Shown piece by piece: positions 17,975 through 26,239 of a DNA stretch of 64,000 nucleotides (the first letter of the stretch is position 1; each line of letters starts with the position of its first letter). The DNA lies in the NCBI RefSeq assembly GCF_003096275.1, contig NZ_QENQ01000001.1, positions 1,189,144-1,253,143 of the forward strand, given 5' to 3'. The DNA comes from Sphingomonas pokkalii. Its GTDB lineage: Bacteria > Pseudomonadota > Alphaproteobacteria > Sphingomonadales > Sphingomonadaceae. The notes below the pieces were generated by a model that worked only from the letters and a program-made list of their open reading frames with translations, ran no database searches and was not told where the DNA came from. Both the position numbers and the translations under genes were made by a program.

Positions 17975-18460
17975 GGCGTGGCGAGGGAGCGGCTTCACGT
18001 GGCGACGCTGATGAAGCGGATGGGATTGGAGGCGCTCTACCGGCGCCCGAATACGTTGAAGCCGACACCCTGGCAGAAGGTCTATCCCTATCTGCTGCGC
18101 AATCTGGCGGTAATCCGGCCCAACCAGAGCCTGCCCCCGCGAAGGCGGGGGGCAACCGACATTACCCCGGCCTTCGCCGGGGCAGGCTCCATGTGCTGAT
18201 GGCACGCGGCTTCGTCTATCTCGTCGCCATTGTTGACTGGTTCAAGCGGAGGGTGCTGGCATCGCGGATATCGATCTCGCTCGATGCTGCGTTCTGCATC
18301 GAGGCGCTGGCGCGCCATGGCAAGCCGGCAATCTTCAACGGCGACCAGGGTTCGCAGTTCACCAGCACCGCCTTCACCGCCATCCTGCACCGCGAGCAGA
18401 TCGCCATCAGCATGGACGGAAAGCCGCGCGCCTGGCTAGATACACTTCGACCAGCCGCTA
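17975..18460 (+). pseudogene. IS3-family OrfB transposase remnant
   Basis: Fragments of an IS3-type integrase are readable in two frames. One is ERLHVATLMKRMGLEALYRR with the following NTLKPTPWQKVYPYL. The other is ARGFVYLVAIVDWFKRR and NGDQGSQFTSTAF, with the second catalytic Asp. The first catalytic segment normally found between them (a DITYIP-like stretch) is replaced by a 62-bp palindromic element at 18128-18189. The 3' end, including the catalytic Glu, is missing. The gene is dead. It lies just upstream of the sigma factor gene, on the opposite strand. Confidence 0.8.
18128..18189. repeat. REP-like double-hairpin element inserted in transposase remnant
   Basis: Terminal inverted arms AGCCTGCCCC and GGGGCAGGCT enclose two internal hairpins. 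One is built on CCCCCGC/GCGGGGG, the other on CCCCGG/CCGGGG with a CCTTCG loop. This is the look of small palindromic repeats common in sphingomonad genomes. It takes the place of the first DDE segment of the IS3 transposase. No other copy was seen in the window. Confidence 0.65.
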
Positions 18461-18535
18461 CCCGCAGCGGCATGAGCAACCAGCGGCCCTCCACTTATCC
18501 ATGCCGCGAGCCTGTGCAGACAAACCGAGCCACCT

Positions 18536-18731
18536 CCAAGGCCGACCGCAAAGTCCCGATCCCACACGACACAGGGCTCTACCGCCAGCGCCACAGGATC
18601 GAAAACATGTTGGGGAAACTCAAGGACCGGCGCCGCATCCATACCCGCTACGACCGTTGCGCCCACATTCATGTCCGCGATCTGTATCGCCGCGACCGTT
18701 CTCTCCTGGCGCAATCAATGCGCCCTGAGCC
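18536..18731 (+). mobile_element. IS5-family element 3' fragment (copy A)
   Basis: The sequence encodes the end of an IS5-type DDE transposase (RKVPIPHDTGLYRQRHRIENM, then GKLKDRRRIHTRYDRCAH) and stops at the terminal repeat GGCTCAGGGCGCATTG read on the minus strand. The 5' part is missing and the frame drifts near the end. Two further fragments with the same terminus occur at 26584-26745 and 36420-37019. This one ends 19 bp from the sulfotransferase stop codon. Confidence 0.8.
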
Positions 18732-18750
18732 TGGAGGATTTTGAGTCTGT

Positions 18751-19893
18751 TCAAGAAAGTATCATCTGCAAAGAACGTTGCAGCATCGCTACGCTATCAA
18801 CATCCCCACGATGGGCTGCAGCTTCGGATCGAAATCTCAAGCTATCTGAAATAAATACCTCTACTTTACAGCTCGCCTCATAAATAATATTTGCGAGATC
18901 ATCAAGAAAAATCTCCGGAATATCCACCGTTTTACTATGCAAACGAGAGATATCAAACGACGTATAGTCAATCCCGAATACGTCCCTTAACCAGATGCAA
19001 TCATCCAGCGAGAGATTTTTTACCATCTTCCGCCAATGTGGCGGCATAGAAAACTTATCCCCGCCAATTTTCGAAAGAAGATCAATGATCGTCTTTCTGC
19101 CAACCAACTTTGGTTCAGGAACACCTATAACGGGATAAATTTCGTTAATTCTGCTCAAGATTCGCACTGCATTCATAGAGAGCGAAGCATTGGGTCGCGT
19201 ACCTGCCGGCTCGTCCTCGTCTACCGCCGGCGGCAACCCCATCACCTGAAGGGCGCGTCGCAAAATCCCTCCATGCTGTTTGGAGGCGTGATCATAATCG
19301 ACGACGGTGATGTTATCGCGCCCAAATGCCTCTGCAAACCCACCGATCCGGCGAGCATAGCACGGCAGCGACGGCCATTTCTCTTCGCGTGCGATGGTGC
19401 TGCCACCCTTGATGAGTTCCTGCGCAAAACTCGTTGCGAAGTCGATTGGGTTACGGGTGAAGACGATGATGTTGATCGCATCGGCATATTCAGCCAGCAT
19501 CGAATGCAGCTCGACGGCGCCTTCGGGCGAAAGAAGCCCCAATGCTTCGCCGGATAAGACCCCGGTGCGGAACGGCCCAGCCCGCCACGAATCGAGCTCG
19601 CTGCGGAATTCTCGCACGATCGTTCGGTTGCGCGCTTCCGCTGCATCTCGAGACGTGAGACCTTTCCGAACATTATCGTGCTCCTTTTCCGGCTCAGGGC
19701 TGAATAGGAGATACAGATCATTGTAATTTGGACGGCCACGAAAGACATGGACGCCCTGATTCCGCATCGGCGCCGCCAGCGCGTGCAATCGCTGCTGGAT
19801 GAAGGTGGTTCCCGTCTTTGGAAGGCCGATAAACACGTTAAGCATGAAATGCGAAGATAGTGTATTTCCGGAGGTGAGATCGGGTATCAGCAT
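18751..19893 (-). CDS. PAPS-dependent sulfotransferase, last gene of RiPP operon
   Basis: The 380-aa protein has the 5'-phosphosulfate loop GLPKTGTT at residues 23-30 (Lys26) and the 3'-phosphate motif FTRNPIDFATSFAQE with Arg147 and Ser155. Both are hallmarks of PAPS sulfotransferases. Its ATG overlaps the stop of the HExxH gene in ATGCTGA, so it is translationally coupled to the RiPP operon. The likely job is to add sulfate to a hydroxyl on the peptide, such as Tyr, Ser or a hydroxylated residue (inference). A sulfotransferase is unusual in this kind of pathway. The C-terminus ends just before an IS5 fragment but shows no sign of truncation. Base composition is lower in GC than the flanking glycan genes. 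Confidence 0.85.
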   Translation of the reverse strand: MLIPDLTSGNTLSSHFMLNVFIGLPKTGTTFIQQRLHALAAPMRNQGVHVFRGRPNYNDLYLLFSPEPEKEHDNVRKGLTSRDAAEARNRTIVREFRSELDSWRAGPFRTGVLSGEALGLLSPEGAVELHSMLAEYADAINIIVFTRNPIDFATSFAQELIKGGSTIAREEKWPSLPCYARRIGGFAEAFGRDNITVVDYDHASKQHGGILRRALQVMGLPPAVDEDEPAGTRPNASLSMNAVRILSRINEIYPVIGVPEPKLVGRKTIIDLLSKIGGDKFSMPPHWRKMVKNLSLDDCIWLRDVFGIDYTSFDISRLHSKTVDIPEIFLDDLANIIYEASCKVEVFISDSLRFRSEAAAHRGDVDSVAMLQRSLQMILS

Positions 19894-21062
19894 AGAACTT
19901 CAGCATTATCGAGGTGATGCTTGCCGTGTATCATCAGTGTTACATCGACAATATTCTCGATAAATTCGCGTGACAGATCCGTGAATAATTCCATCTCTTC
20001 AGACACCGTTCTCGCTAGAGAAAGAGCGACTTGAGAGAAATTGCGAAGTCTAGCACGCGCTATTTCGCTATATTCATGTTCGGAAGCAACGATTTCATCA
20101 AACAACATGTACATGTTGGCCATAGCATGCAGCGCCAGTGCAACCCGATCGATCGTTCGCTGGCGCCCATTTATCGCAGAGCAAAACATGCGGTCGCCAC
20201 CGCCGTCGCGAACATATGGGCCAAGGCAGCGGCAGAGATTGAACATCTGATGCGAACTTTCGTGCACCAGCGTTTCCGCGATCAGTACCGGATGGTGCGG
20301 CGCCGAAGTGACAATATGCCCTGGTCGCATCGAAACACTTCTGCCGACGAAACCGTGACTGCTGTTTGCACCCACCGCCGAAATTTGACGAACTGCCTGC
20401 AAAACCCAGGACACGGCGCCCGATCCCAATTCGGACAGCAGGTCGATCGCCGCTTCGATAGACTGCTTGGCAGCGGCCATACCCGACTCGTTAATTGGTA
20501 TATCGGAGGGCCGAACAAGTTCAGGATCAATAGCATAGCCGAAGGTTATTGGAATACCGAAGGTTGAAGATTGCACAGCGATCGGAGCATTGACCAGGTA
20601 TAATTCTTTCGATTTCCGCTCGAAGTGCATGACATCCCCATCCGATATAATATCGATCCGGCCATCACGAGACGTGATGACTACCGTCCCATTTACGCGC
20701 ACCTGGAAGTGCTGTAGTAATAATGTGCCGCCGGCGCCCACGTTCAGAGTGGCGTCACCGGACCATCCTAAGCCGGCCAGCGCCAGCACGGCTTGCGTAA
20801 ACGCCAATGGATGCAACTCGACGGAGCCCGCCGCCAGTTCGTTGGCCCGCCCGAAGGCAGGAGACCAGCATTCTACCCCGCTGCGCGCCAACACCGCAGG
20901 CGCGTCGCAAACAAGCTGCTCATACTTTCCTGCGATCGCAGGCAACCCCCGGACTCGATCCAGGGTTGCGCGCCCATAGGCGCGGGACAGCTGCGCGACG
21001 GTGGCATGGCCATTATCCCGAAATGTGGCGACCCCTTTCAAGATACCAGCCACATCGATCAT
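19887..21062 (-). CDS. HExxH-motif peptide-modifying protein (putative aKG-dependent beta-hydroxylase)
   Basis: The 391-aa protein carries HESSH at residues 267-271 and a downstream conserved His312 in RTIDRVALALHAMANMYM. This is the pattern of the mod_HExxH family (TIGR04267), found beside radical SAM/SPASM maturases and now described as alpha-ketoglutarate-dependent peptide beta-hydroxylases. The N-terminal half (to about residue 240) has no motif I recognise beyond the family pattern. The gene overlaps its upstream radical SAM gene by ATGA and its downstream sulfotransferase by seven bases. It may hydroxylate a residue of the precursor core, giving a possible handle for sulfation; that link is inference. 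Confidence 0.78.
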   Translation of the reverse strand: MIDVAGILKGVATFRDNGHATVAQLSRAYGRATLDRVRGLPAIAGKYEQLVCDAPAVLARSGVECWSPAFGRANELAAGSVELHPLAFTQAVLALAGLGWSGDATLNVGAGGTLLLQHFQVRVNGTVVITSRDGRIDIISDGDVMHFERKSKELYLVNAPIAVQSSTFGIPITFGYAIDPELVRPSDIPINESGMAAAKQSIEAAIDLLSELGSGAVSWVLQAVRQISAVGANSSHGFVGRSVSMRPGHIVTSAPHHPVLIAETLVHESSHQMFNLCRCLGPYVRDGGGDRMFCSAINGRQRTIDRVALALHAMANMYMLFDEIVASEHEYSEIARARLRNFSQVALSLARTVSEEMELFTDLSREFIENIVDVTLMIHGKHHLDNAEVLC

Positions 21063-22288
21063 GTCAGCTCTCCGAGCACTGGAATCACCGCCGATCGATC
21101 GACTTCTTTTTGTCGAAGGGATAATAGCGTGGCTCGCCGCCGCGATAACCTTCTGTCGATCTCGACCGTCGACATCGATCTTGCGGCATAAAGGTGCAAC
21201 CGGTCGCAGACATCCCGATATGTCTCACAATACACGCTCTTCCGCTTGAAACCCGCGACCGGGTCGAAGCGGTTTTCCACATCGCCGCCACCGCAGGCAC
21301 CCGCCCATTTGCAGCTGCTACATTCCTGCTCCGGAAGGTGAAATCCCCAGGCCATTGTGCCCCAGAGATTGTGATCGAAGAAGGACTGGAGCGAATGCGT
21401 GAAGATCGAGCAACCGGAGTTCTGATATTGCAGATCGAGCGGGCCGAGTGCGTCGTGTGGGCAGAGTGCACCATCGGATCGCACAACGATCAGCGGAAGT
21501 TCATGGGTTGCCGGAAACCAGTTATGGTCAGCAAGAAGGCCGCCGAACAAGCGCCGGAACAGCTCGATCGTGAGCCCTGGATCACCTCTCGACAGCCATA
21601 GGTCGAGAAGTTCTCGATAAAATACGCGGGTTCGCGCTTCCACCTCGGGTGAGAGCGTGCCCCAGTCCATAATCGGCGCACGGAACGAGACAGCCCGAAC
21701 CTTCAGCTCATCGAAAAAATAATCAAAAAGCGTGGCTGCATCGGAATCTTCACCGAGCACGCAGATTGCTGCTGGAGCCCGAATTTGCCCATTGGCAACT
21801 GCTTGCTGCAATTTTGCAAGACCTTCAACGGTCCGACTATGAGTGCCGACGTAGTTTTTGTCGATACGCACACGGTCATGCATTGCCGCGGGACCATCTA
21901 TACTGACACCGATGCCAACGTCATGCTCGGAAAACAATTGTATCCAGGCATCATCGACCAACATGGCATTTGTCTGAACGTCGATCCGCAGCCGCACGAT
22001 ATCATCGAGCGCTTCTCTAAGCGCCCGACAGTATGCACCAAATCGTCTTTTCCCTACCATCAATGGTTCGCCACCGTGGAAGCAAACCGTAAGATCCGTG
22101 ATACCTAAATCCTCCACGCCCTTTCGAAGAAAATTTGCCGTCTTTACCATTGTGGCATGCGGCATAAAGCCGGGCTTTTCTTTATAGCTCTCATCGCCGC
22201 CGAAGAAAAAATAGCAGTATGTGCAAGCTATGTTGCACACCTCTGCAACCTTAATAACGACGTATAGAGATATCTTTTTATCGGGCAT
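21059..22288 (-). CDS. Radical SAM/SPASM peptide maturase 1
   Basis: The 409-aa protein has the radical SAM cluster motif CNIACTYC (Cys18, Cys22, Cys25). FHGGEPLM follows and the SAM-binding region includes GVSIDGP. A C-terminal SPASM-type Cys set (CSSCKWAGACGGG and a later Cys in SVYCETY) would bind auxiliary Fe-S clusters. This layout matches cyclophane (triceptide) maturases of the XyeB/GrrM/FxsB type, which join an aromatic ring to a neighbouring side-chain carbon. The ATG at 22288 follows a strong AGGAGG site; the longer frame would need a TTG. It overlaps the HExxH gene by ATGA and lies 52 bp after the exporter gene. Confidence 0.88.
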   Translation of the reverse strand: MPDKKISLYVVIKVAEVCNIACTYCYFFFGGDESYKEKPGFMPHATMVKTANFLRKGVEDLGITDLTVCFHGGEPLMVGKRRFGAYCRALREALDDIVRLRIDVQTNAMLVDDAWIQLFSEHDVGIGVSIDGPAAMHDRVRIDKNYVGTHSRTVEGLAKLQQAVANGQIRAPAAICVLGEDSDAATLFDYFFDELKVRAVSFRAPIMDWGTLSPEVEARTRVFYRELLDLWLSRGDPGLTIELFRRLFGGLLADHNWFPATHELPLIVVRSDGALCPHDALGPLDLQYQNSGCSIFTHSLQSFFDHNLWGTMAWGFHLPEQECSSCKWAGACGGGDVENRFDPVAGFKRKSVYCETYRDVCDRLHLYAARSMSTVEIDRRLSRRRATLLSLRQKEVDRSAVIPVLGELT

Positions 22289-22340
22289 TTTCGCCTCCTG
22301 CAAAACTCTATCACGGGGCCTTTGCTGGAAATTCGCTTTC

Positions 22341-24524
22341 CTAAAGTAAGGACGAAAATGGTGCAGCCACCGAGTGGCATTCTGCCCGCATCATGGAATC
22401 CATCGACGGCGATGATGCACATGGTTGCTCGACCAGATTGCCATCCTTCAAAGAAAAAATCTTTGAACATGCCGATAGAACCTGCGGACGGTGTGCTACT
22501 ACGATGATAATCTTCTTCAACTGTTGCAGGTTGGACAGAATCTGTGCTTCAAGTGCCTCGTCCATATTCGCCGAGAACTCATCGAGCAGCAGGACGTCAG
22601 GATCCCGATACAGCGCGCGCGCCAGGAGCAGCCGCTGGATCTGCCCGGCCGAGAAGCCTGCGCCACGACGGCCGACAAGGGCACCATAGCCAAGCGGCTG
22701 CCCTTCGATGACGTCGTCAATACAAGCTAGGCGCGCACATTCCGCCGCGCGATTAAGGTCTGGCTCGACATCGAAGAAGGTTATGTTGTCGAGGATCGTG
22801 CCCGTGACCAACACGTCGTTCTGAAGCACGACACCGGCGTTGGAGCGGATTCGCGCAACCGCGGCGCCGGTTTCCCGGCAGGACCCGGCGGCGATGGTGC
22901 CGCTGGCGGGCTCCAAAAGTCCGACCATGAGCTTGATGAGCGTGCTTTTGCCGGTGCCCGATGGCGCGGTGATCCCCACCAGTTCGCCGCTTCTTGCTGT
23001 AAGGCTGCAGCCTTTAAGTATCCAGGGAGAGAACACACTGTAGCGAAACCACAGCTCGTCCAGGCCAACTTCATCCAGAACAGGGCCGACATTGCCTCCG
23101 CAAGACGATGTCGTTGCGGTGCGCGTTTCATCGGGAGCGTGAATAATATCGTCGATCCGCGCGAAATGCGTCCTCAACGAAGCCGCTGCAAGTGCTCCCC
23201 GCGCAACCTCCCGCGCTCGGACCAAAATGAAACCACCCCAGGATGCGATGGCCGCTACGGTTCCAACCGAAATATATCCAGCCAAATTATGGCAAATTGA
23301 TAGATAAACCGTTGATATCCATGTAAGATTTCCTAACCATTCCTGCTTGGCGCGAAAACCTTCCAGATATGACCAATATAGACTTTGGGCACGAGCAGTT
23401 TCGCCGTGAACATTGTGCCAGCTTGAAATTCTCTCACTAGCTGCGCCATATACCTTTACTGCGGACATACTGTCCATTGTTTCAAATACATAGCCATTTT
23501 CTGTAAGCTCAGCCTGAATGCTCGCGCCGAGCCGTGCGTTGGTCTCGCGCATGGCGGCAAGCTGGAACGCAAAGAAGGCGAGAATGCCGATTGCAAACGT
23601 CGCTCCGATCAGGAGATCGGTCGCGAGCAGTAGGGCGACGCCTAGTACTACGAATAAAATGTCAACACCGTTGGTCAGTATCTGTTCGGTCATGACCGAC
23701 GAGATGGATTGGACCGCCTGGTACTGGCTTGCGAGGCGATTGGCAGGGCGTTCTTCGAAAAAGCTCGCCTTGGCGTATATCAGCTTCCTGAATAGTGCCT
23801 GCGCCATCGTCTGCGTCAGGCGCGCCCGAACCTTTGCCATGTGGCCGACCCGGGACAGTTGCAGAAGCAAGTGCGCACAGGCGACAATGGCGAAAAGCAA
23901 GGCAGTTTGATGGATCAGTGGCAAGCTGCGATCTGGAATCAACCGCTCGAATCCGACCTTCAGAAACAGCGGCAGCACCAGCGCGGCGAGACTCACGGTG
24001 ATCGAAACGAGCAAGGTTGGGACGGCGGCGATCAACTGCGCTCGCAGGTCCGGCAATAGGAGTTGAATGGCACTTTCCCGCCGATCCGTCGCAGTCCGCG
24101 GCGCGCAGGCGGTGATTTCCAACTCCAGTGTCACGCCCGTAAAATGCCGAGACGCCTCCCGAGCAGTGATCCGGCGACGCCCGACCGCCGGATCCACGAT
24201 CTCGAGATACTTCGTCGTGGCCCGCTCAAGCACGACATAATGGCCAAAGTCCCAGTGAAGTATCGCGGGATATTTGATCCGACGCAGACCATCCAACGAC
24301 GTCTTAATCGGGCGGCCGGAAATGCCGTAATCCCCAAAAATTTGAATGAGTTGCCGAAGCGATATCGCGCGCAGCCCCACGCTCCAACGCTCGCGCAACT
24401 CGGCCAAGGTATGTTCGGCGCCCGCGTGCCGCAATATCATTGCAACGCAAGCCAATCCACATTCCGCGTGAGCACCTTGAAGGACAGGGTCGATCTTCGA
24501 TGCGCGTCGGGGCCAGCGGCTCAT
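22341..24524 (-). CDS. Peptidase-containing ABC transporter (C39 type) for RiPP cleavage and export
   Basis: The 727-aa fusion has three parts. Residues 1-150 are a C39 peptidase with a complete triad (Cys22 in AECGLACVAM, His95 in DFGHYVVLE, Asp111 in EIVDPAVG). A six-helix export domain covers about 165-450. The ATPase domain has Walker A APSGTGKST, signature FSAGQIQR and Walker B VLLLDEF, the last followed by SANMDE. Such PCATs cut a leader after Gly-Gly and pump out the core. The 48-aa precursor encoded at 26240-26386 has exactly this Gly-Gly. Its ATG directly follows the stop of the 64-aa membrane protein gene. Confidence 0.93.
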   Translation of the reverse strand: MSRWPRRASKIDPVLQGAHAECGLACVAMILRHAGAEHTLAELRERWSVGLRAISLRQLIQIFGDYGISGRPIKTSLDGLRRIKYPAILHWDFGHYVVLERATTKYLEIVDPAVGRRRITAREASRHFTGVTLELEITACAPRTATDRRESAIQLLLPDLRAQLIAAVPTLLVSITVSLAALVLPLFLKVGFERLIPDRSLPLIHQTALLFAIVACAHLLLQLSRVGHMAKVRARLTQTMAQALFRKLIYAKASFFEERPANRLASQYQAVQSISSVMTEQILTNGVDILFVVLGVALLLATDLLIGATFAIGILAFFAFQLAAMRETNARLGASIQAELTENGYVFETMDSMSAVKVYGAASERISSWHNVHGETARAQSLYWSYLEGFRAKQEWLGNLTWISTVYLSICHNLAGYISVGTVAAIASWGGFILVRAREVARGALAAASLRTHFARIDDIIHAPDETRTATTSSCGGNVGPVLDEVGLDELWFRYSVFSPWILKGCSLTARSGELVGITAPSGTGKSTLIKLMVGLLEPASGTIAAGSCRETGAAVARIRSNAGVVLQNDVLVTGTILDNITFFDVEPDLNRAAECARLACIDDVIEGQPLGYGALVGRRGAGFSAGQIQRLLLARALYRDPDVLLLDEFSANMDEALEAQILSNLQQLKKIIIVVAHRPQVLSACSKIFSLKDGNLVEQPCASSPSMDSMMRAECHSVAAPFSSLL

Positions 24525-24719
24525 CTAGAACACCCCCCATCCAGCGATGTGATCGATAAGGAGGATGGCCACGCTGGCGAGCACACAACCCACGATAAGG
24601 TACACATGGTACAGCCAGGTCCACCGTTCCTGTTCGGGCACGGTGCCCCAGTGCCTGCGATACCGGAAGCGCAACGCTTCGGCCAAGAACGGCGTGTCAT
24701 GATCGACCGGCTCAGGCAT
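24525..24719 (-). CDS. Small single-span membrane protein in RiPP operon
   Basis: The 64-aa protein has a charged N-terminal half (LRFRYRRHWGTVPEQERWTW) and one hydrophobic helix (LYHVYLIVGCVLASVAILLI) near the C-terminus. It overlaps the end of the second radical SAM gene in ATGCCTGA and its stop abuts the exporter start, so it belongs to the operon. I do not recognise a family. It could anchor the maturation enzymes to the exporter or act in self-protection; both ideas are inference. Confidence 0.75.
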   Translation of the reverse strand: MPEPVDHDTPFLAEALRFRYRRHWGTVPEQERWTWLYHVYLIVGCVLASVAILLIDHIAGWGVF

Positions 24720-26043
24720 GAAGGAGGGAAGAATGGGTAAGGATGGCGGCGGAAGGCACGCTCGATGCGCGATCGGTGTCGCTCGAGAGAGGTGTACCCG
24801 CGTTCAATGCATCCGCGTGCCGCGTCAGCGTTTCCGATGCGAGCCGCATTCGGGCGCGAACGTCTGATGGATCGAGATATTGTTCCACATATTCTCGGCT
24901 GGCTTCGTAAAGCCGTTTGTAGCCAGCGCAGAAGACGCTACGCTTGGAGAACTTATCCTCTTCATGATAGCGCGTGACTGCCGGGCCACCTCCGCAGAGT
25001 CCAAACCACTCACATGTTCGGCATTCCGACCCATTCTCGCCCAATGCCTCATTGATTTCATTCCAGATCGGCAATGAATAGAAGGTCTCGAGGGAACAGT
25101 TTGTTACGTTTGTACCTAGCTGGCGGTACCGCATCGAAACTGGCGGCAGGGAATCGTCAGGGCAGACATCACCATTACTGCGAATGCTGATGGCCTGGGT
25201 GAGATCCAGAATATTGGTGACCCGCGCGAAGGCTCCCTCATCGTGGAGTAGAGGATGAAGGGCCTCTATATTGTGTCGGATCTGAACGACCGCATCATCT
25301 TCATACGCCCACCGATTGAACATCGCAGCCATAAAATGATTGACATGTGCAATCGTGGATTCGCTGGAATCTGCCCAGTTCAGATTGGGCGCACGCTGAT
25401 ACAGGCTTTTCGCACCTAACTCTCTGAAGAAGAAGTCATAGACGTCATCACATGACATCGCCGGGTCGATGACCGACAGAATCCCGAATTTCTTTATAGT
25501 GCCGCGTGATTCGTTTTCCTGTAGCAGCCGCAAAGCTTTGACGACTCGGTCAAAGCTGCCGCGGCCCTTCTTATCGGGCCGTGCTGCATCATGGATTTCC
25601 CGCGAGCCATCGATGCTAAGGCCGATGGCGATGTCGTGATGGGCGAACAACTCGATCCATTCCTGATCGAGCAGAACCCCATTCGTCTGCACCGCTAGCC
25701 GCAATGTCGCGTGTGGCGTTACGCCTGCCTTTAATATCTCGCAGACGCGATCGAACCGCTTCTTCCCTAGCATCAGTGGCTCTCCACCATGCAGCGCCAA
25801 TGCGACGTTCGGAATTCCTAGCGCCTTTGCCCCCAGGCCTAGAAAGCGTGCCGACTGCTCAACAACAGTATCCGACATATAGCGGGGCGCAGTCGAGTGG
25901 CTCTGATCAGCCTGCTCGAAGAAGTAACAATAGCCACACGCCAGGTTACATACCTCTGCAACTTTGAAAGCTACATATAGCTGACGGGGCGCACTCGGTG
26001 AAACGTTCTGCCACCTGCCTGCTACTAAGTGTTGGGCGTCCAT
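24712..26043 (-). CDS. Radical SAM/SPASM peptide maturase 2
   Basis: The 443-aa protein has the cluster motif CNLACGYC (Cys32, Cys36, Cys39), LHGGEPLM, GLSIDGS and a SPASM-type C-terminus (CRTCEWFGLCGGG, then VFCAGY). It is related to maturase 1 but clearly distinct, so the pair probably makes two different crosslinks or works on different residues (inference). The ATG at 26043 is preferred because GGAGG lies 8 nt upstream; an ATG at 26058 and a TTG at 26121 are in frame. The gene follows the precursor gene after about 196 bp that contain a long hairpin. Confidence 0.87.
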   Translation of the reverse strand: MDAQHLVAGRWQNVSPSAPRQLYVAFKVAEVCNLACGYCYFFEQADQSHSTAPRYMSDTVVEQSARFLGLGAKALGIPNVALALHGGEPLMLGKKRFDRVCEILKAGVTPHATLRLAVQTNGVLLDQEWIELFAHHDIAIGLSIDGSREIHDAARPDKKGRGSFDRVVKALRLLQENESRGTIKKFGILSVIDPAMSCDDVYDFFFRELGAKSLYQRAPNLNWADSSESTIAHVNHFMAAMFNRWAYEDDAVVQIRHNIEALHPLLHDEGAFARVTNILDLTQAISIRSNGDVCPDDSLPPVSMRYRQLGTNVTNCSLETFYSLPIWNEINEALGENGSECRTCEWFGLCGGGPAVTRYHEEDKFSKRSVFCAGYKRLYEASREYVEQYLDPSDVRARMRLASETLTRHADALNAGTPLSSDTDRASSVPSAAILTHSSLLHA

Positions 26044-26157
26044 CGCATGAGCCTCCATCGGTGAATGCGTCGGCTCGATTGAAAGCCCGTCCGGGACTTT
26101 GCAGTGGAGCAGCTGGGTCAACTAAAATCTATTGAGCCCATTTGAGACGCGATGAAT

Positions 26158-26230
26158 GATTCGCATCGTTCGCTGGTTGCGGAATTGCCGTTGAGTATCG
26201 GCAACCGAACGTGGCGATACGATGCGAATC
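26158..26230 (-). terminator. Long hairpin behind the precursor gene, candidate attenuator
   Basis: Outer arms GATTCGCATCG and CGATGCGAATC are perfect complements. Inner stretches CGTTCG and GGTTGC pair with GCAACC and CGAACG, giving a long stem. It begins 9 nt after the precursor stop codon on the minus strand and has no T-run. It could end most transcripts after the precursor while letting some through to the enzyme genes, or stabilise the short precursor mRNA. Confidence 0.65.
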
Positions 26231-26239
26231 GCTCTTGCT

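Noticed and set aside
17743..18744. 333-aa ORF reading through the IS3 and IS5 pieces
   Set aside because: It is a chance fusion of two transposase remnants from different families and contains the palindromic insert; it is annotated as separate fragments.
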